DNA of 7,964 nt from an uncultured Clostridia bacterium. Its GTDB lineage: Bacteria; Bacillota; Clostridia; UMGS1810. The notes beneath the pieces were generated by a model. That model was not told the DNA's origin and did no database searches. It worked only from the letters and a program-made list of their open reading frames with translations. The position numbers and the translations under genes were made by a program. The stretch spans positions 1 through 7,964 of the forward strand of contig CALGRC010000169.1 in NCBI GenBank assembly GCA_937959315.1. Reading direction: 5' to 3'. Positions 6,801 to 7,964 of the stretch are shown one piece after another. The stretch's first letter is position 1, and each line of letters starts with the position of its first letter.

Positions 6801-7435
6801 ACGCTCCTATCCTCCTCGCCCAGCAGCACATAAAACGATTCATATGCCTCCCGCGCAGTTTCCACCGTAAATCCCGCCGTCTGGAACGCCGTATCCAGCT
6901 TGCCCAAATCCTCCCGGTATTCCCGCGTGCTTTCCGCCGCAGCGGCCGCGCCCGCCGCAATGCCTGTCAGCGCGCCCGTCACCGGCATTAGCGCGCTGCC
7001 CGCTTTGGACAGCTTGTCGCCGATTTCCCCGGCGGCATTTCCAAAATTTTTGATGTTCTGAATGCCGGTTTTCGATTCCGCCGCCCGTTTCTGTAAGCTT
7101 TCCAAACTTTGTTCGGCGTTGACTATTTCCCGCTGCAGCCGCCGGTACTCCTGCTGGTTTACCTCGGTTCCGGTCTGCATGTCGCGGTCTGCCTGCGCTT
7201 TTGCCTGTTTCAGCGCTTCCAGCTTTTTCTGCGTTATCTCCACATTGTTGGCAAGCAGTTGTTGCTTCTGCGCCAAAAGTTCTGTGTTTTTCGGGTCTAA
7301 CTTCAGCAGCCGCTCAACCTCTTTTAATTCCTTCTGCGTCCCGTTTACCTGCCGGTTTACATCCGACAGCGCTTTGCTCAAGCCCTTGGTATCCCCGCCA
7401 ATCTCCAGCGTAATCCCCTTGATTTTCCCCGCCAT
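3812..7435 (-). CDS. Phage tail tape measure protein (1207 aa)
   Basis: It fixes tail length during assembly and is ejected with the DNA. The N-terminus (KGITLEIGGDTKGLSKALSD, residues 7-26, then LLKLDPKNTELLAQKQ) is the classic opening of Firmicute tape measures. Residues 35-120 are coiled coil. About 150-167 is Ala/Gly-rich. About 374-434 is a long hydrophobic stretch with two or three membrane-compatible segments. Residues 455-670 are again coiled coil. GLSVVNEEGPELIEG (792-806), followed by LNRGDRVYTADET, is the conserved C-terminal tape measure motif. Residues 855-1110 are helical, and the last 40 residues form a separate tail (GGRDINITNYFTTKNQSPAEIAQE). I see no lysozyme or peptidase domain. 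At roughly 1.5 angstrom per residue, the length predicts a tail of about 180 nm (inference). A terminator lies only 24 nt before the start, which is unusual. Base composition changes inside the gene (see findings). Confidence 0.95.
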   Translation of the reverse strand: MAGKIKGITLEIGGDTKGLSKALSDVNRQVNGTQKELKEVERLLKLDPKNTELLAQKQQLLANNVEITQKKLEALKQAKAQADRDMQTGTEVNQQEYRRLQREIVNAEQSLESLQKRAAESKTGIQNIKNFGNAAGEIGDKLSKAGSALMPVTGALTGIAAGAAAAAESTREYREDLGKLDTAFQTAGFTVETAREAYESFYVLLGEEDRSVEAVNHLAELCNTEEELAQWSDICAGVTAKFGDSLPIEGLTEAANETAKVGTVTGTLADALNWAGKSEDEFNAELEKCADEQERSQLITSTLTGLYKDAAAQYRDTNAAIIQSRQATSDMNTEMANLGATVDPIITDLKSKMADMFGVIVSGYNGMSESGQNTVLTLGLVTAAAGPALSIMGKMASGIKAVSSALTFLAGNPVGLAIAGIAGAGLAIAGIVKLCENAEKEFYNMGDAVAEAADNYDAFDEKANNVQSMASELEKVNQVLKDGKAPAEELKEAEEKRAEIEGWFIDNYGEYISAEEKKNGIRQETIDKINEMTDAERERMKLELENEILETKNKIPELKEEVAALTNRNKELQTNINTMLSMKNAYQEIINKRQEFMSMPHTEEEAAQNLQELDKEVQELTGRTDVGFGSLLGLMSDLNVEIEKSSNELDENNQKITDGKQSIDDYESSVKKLIDINLGGEYESITNALFSLVGGQEDAEKTLEELIQKYPELAACKDKPEALQKAIELLSGKLKDAGVDVDELIKKTDAIPTEKKVEIGVYTKVYPRDFVGPIESTAIRQNARGTKHAHEGLSVVNEEGPELIEGQDGSFRIMPSSPALTYLNRGDRVYTADETKKMAGGVKIPGFASGKTLFETAKDDLNHRMRTSEVSISEELAWWKDALATYADDAEAVKEANEEIYALTKELNQQQADDYQEHVDEMMRADERWNERKRKRGEIDERDYLWNLGNRADQYRKFADEVMTLDYMTEEERLNLRKEYMEKAEDLDDQYLDTYQQMAENVLASIQDTLSQVTGLVSEKVSGLDLDLQIWKATEGKGASELEIADKEVQTMTQKLAEQAKVVEQSLEAYNQTKSADGATEQEILAAENAYKQAQLDYYTQQGELEAKKQERSGLQPSMMQALMKNNQLINENGTFLRAMGYTDQMVSDWAAQASGYDKLRKYNPADPSYTGGRDINITNYFTTKNQSPAEIAQEQTNSLRKACLEF

Positions 7436-7458
7436 ATCCTCACCGCCTTAAAAATTGC

Positions 7459-7492
7459 AAACAAAAAGCACCTACCCAAAAGGATAGATGCT
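7459..7492 (-). terminator. Rho-independent terminator after the hicB-like gene
   Basis: On the minus strand AGCATCTATCC (7492-7482) pairs fully with GGGTAGGTGCT (7477-7467): an 11-bp stem including two G-T pairs, with loop TTTT. It is followed by TTTTGTTT. It lies 17 nt after the hicB-like stop and 24 nt before the tape measure start. Confidence 0.88.
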
Positions 7493-7508
7493 CTTATATA
7501 TCTGGTGT

Positions 7509-7853
7509 TTATTTACTCAGTTTATATAACGCATACTGGTTTAACGATACGCCCTCCCGCTGTGCTTCTATTGCCAGCGACTGGTGCAGAGACTTAGGAA
7601 CCCGCACGACAAATTTCCCGCTGTAATCCTCTACTGACTGCGGCATCGGAATGGAAAAGCCATTTTCCAGCTTGGTTTCAATATACCCTTCCATTGCTTC
7701 CATCAAATTGCGGTATGCCTCGTCAAAGGTTTCCCCGGTGCTCTGGCATCCGTCCAGTTCCAGCACACGCGCATAAAAATAACTGCCGCCTTCGTCATTT
7801 ACCGGCTGGATGATAAAATTGTACGGCAATTTCAAATACCCCTTCGCGTCCAT
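7509..7853 (-). CDS. hicB: HicB-family antitoxin-like protein
   Basis: HicB proteins neutralise the mRNA-cleaving toxin HicA and repress their own promoter. I use ATG 7853 (114 aa), 9 nt after AGGAGG (7868-7863); the frame is open to 7886, but that ATG lies upstream of the binding site. Residues 10-72 match the HicB partial RNase-H-like fold: YNFIIQPVNDEGGSYFYARV, LDGCQSTGETFDEAYRNLME and GYIETKLENGFSIPMP. Residues 80-114 (KFVVRVPKSLHQSLAIEAQ...VSLNQYALYKLSK) form a ribbon-helix-helix DNA-binding domain, so it is a DNA-binding type of HicB. No complete hicA is visible; the gene cut off at the window end could be one, or the antitoxin may be solitary. It sits between phage tail genes with its own terminator, as expected of a phage 'moron'. 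Confidence 0.85.
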   Translation of the reverse strand: MDAKGYLKLPYNFIIQPVNDEGGSYFYARVLELDGCQSTGETFDEAYRNLMEAMEGYIETKLENGFSIPMPQSVEDYSGKFVVRVPKSLHQSLAIEAQREGVSLNQYALYKLSK

Positions 7854-7862
7854 GATACCATA

Positions 7863-7868
7863 CCTCCT
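7863..7868 (-). promoter_or_regulatory. Ribosome binding site deciding the hicB start
   Basis: AGGAGG on the minus strand, 9 nt before ATG 7853. The ATG one base after it is out of frame, and the ATG at 7886 lies upstream of it. Confidence 0.85.
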
Positions 7869-7885
7869 TCTATATCCGCATCCCA

Positions 7886-7915
7886 CGCAAGGATAGGTTA
7901 TTTCCCTATCCTGCG
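7886..7915. repeat. Inverted repeat between the cut-off gene and hicB
   Basis: GGATAGG (7891-7897) and CCTATCC (7905-7911) are perfect 7-bp arms around a 7-nt centre. One further A-T pair and then, past a bulged A, three G-C pairs extend the stem to 11 bp. The stop codon of the upstream gene lies in the loop. There is no T-tract, so it is not a terminator; an operator or an RNA processing/stability hairpin is possible. Confidence 0.6.
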
Positions 7916-7918
7916 CAA
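7890..7918 (-). promoter_or_regulatory. Weak candidate promoter for hicB
   Basis: On the minus strand TTGCGC (7918-7913) and TATCCT (7895-7890) are separated by exactly 17 bp. They match the consensus hexamers at 3 and 4 of 6 positions. A start of transcription near 7883 would give a leader of about 30 nt. The palindrome GGATAGG/CCTATCC fills the spacer and overlaps the -10, as an autoregulatory operator would. The matches are weak, so this is tentative. Confidence 0.3.
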
Positions 7919-7964
7919 GATGTCCTTTACATATACGGCTTTGAGTGGCGTTTCATCTTTTACG
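7898..7964 (-). CDS. C-terminal end of an unrecognised protein (21 codons visible)
   Basis: A minus-strand frame enters from the window end and reads VKDETPLKAVYVKDILRRIGK before TAA (7900-7898). The hicB-like gene starts 44 nt later. Two identities fit the position: a tail assembly chaperone, which normally precedes the tape measure gene, or a HicA toxin, which normally precedes hicB. The ending VKDILRRIGK loosely resembles HicA C-termini, but 21 residues cannot decide. It may also be a chance open frame, though good stop placement and same-strand spacing argue for a gene. Confidence 0.5.
   Translation of the reverse strand, partial: VKDETPLKAVYVKDILRRIGK

Larger units (their letters stand above)
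682..7964 (-). mobile_element. Prophage tail module (siphovirus type), left end broken
   Basis: The gene order tape measure, Dit, Gp37-like hub, BppU-like protein, collagen-like fibre is the standard siphovirus tail order, all on one strand with tight spacing. The module continues beyond the right window edge, where the tail tube and head genes would be expected. On the left it ends abruptly in the fibre remnant, with no holin or endolysin following. Confidence 0.85.

Noticed and set aside
6153..6833. 226-codon plus-strand frame rich in Ala/Ser/Val
   Set aside because: It is the complement of the Ala/Gly-rich hydrophobic part of the tape measure protein. Hydrophobicity here reflects complementary codons, not a membrane protein.
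7854..7886. 11-codon N-terminal extension of hicB from ATG 7886
   Set aside because: The ribosome binding site lies inside this stretch, and the extension is Arg/Gly-rich and unlike HicB N-termini.

Overview
The window looks like accessory DNA from a gut-type Firmicute (Clostridia). The evidence is strong AGGAGG-type ribosome binding sites, a siphovirus tail module of the kind common in clostridial prophages, and, at the left edge, a replication-initiator-like gene of the family carried by Tn1549-like conjugative elements and their plasmid relatives. Every gene I can support lies on the minus strand, so transcription runs from high to low coordinates.

Region 7964-682, read in the direction of transcription, is a phage tail cassette. 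It begins with the last 21 codons of an unrecognised gene and a HicB-family antitoxin-like gene, which has its own weak candidate promoter and a strong intrinsic terminator. Then follow a 1207-residue tape measure protein, a distal tail (Dit) protein, a baseplate hub/tail-spike protein of the ReqiPepy6 Gp37-like family, and a BppU-like upper baseplate protein with a long alanine-rich coiled coil and a short collagen-like stretch. The last is a 47-codon remnant of a collagen-like tail fibre gene. From the tape measure to BppU the genes are 5-13 nt apart, as in one late operon. The tape measure sets tail length, Dit and the Gp37-like hub form the tail tip, and the BppU-like protein and the lost fibre would have contacted the host.

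Region 681-419 has no gene I can support. It holds a 17-bp-arm imperfect inverted repeat, a strong minus-strand terminator, a 15-bp palindrome and a TATAAT box upstream of the next gene. I read it as the boundary between the prophage and a second mobile element.

Region 418-1 is the N-terminal 139 codons of the replication-initiator-like protein: a winged helix-turn-helix followed by a pentapeptide repeat. The repeat is encoded by 15-bp tandem DNA repeats that could double as origin iterons.

The main points of interest are the abrupt phage/conjugative-element junction where a lysis module would be expected, the hicB 'moron' with a terminator placed directly in front of the tape measure gene, and the iteron-like repeats inside the initiator gene. 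No integrase, holin, endolysin or RNA gene is visible.
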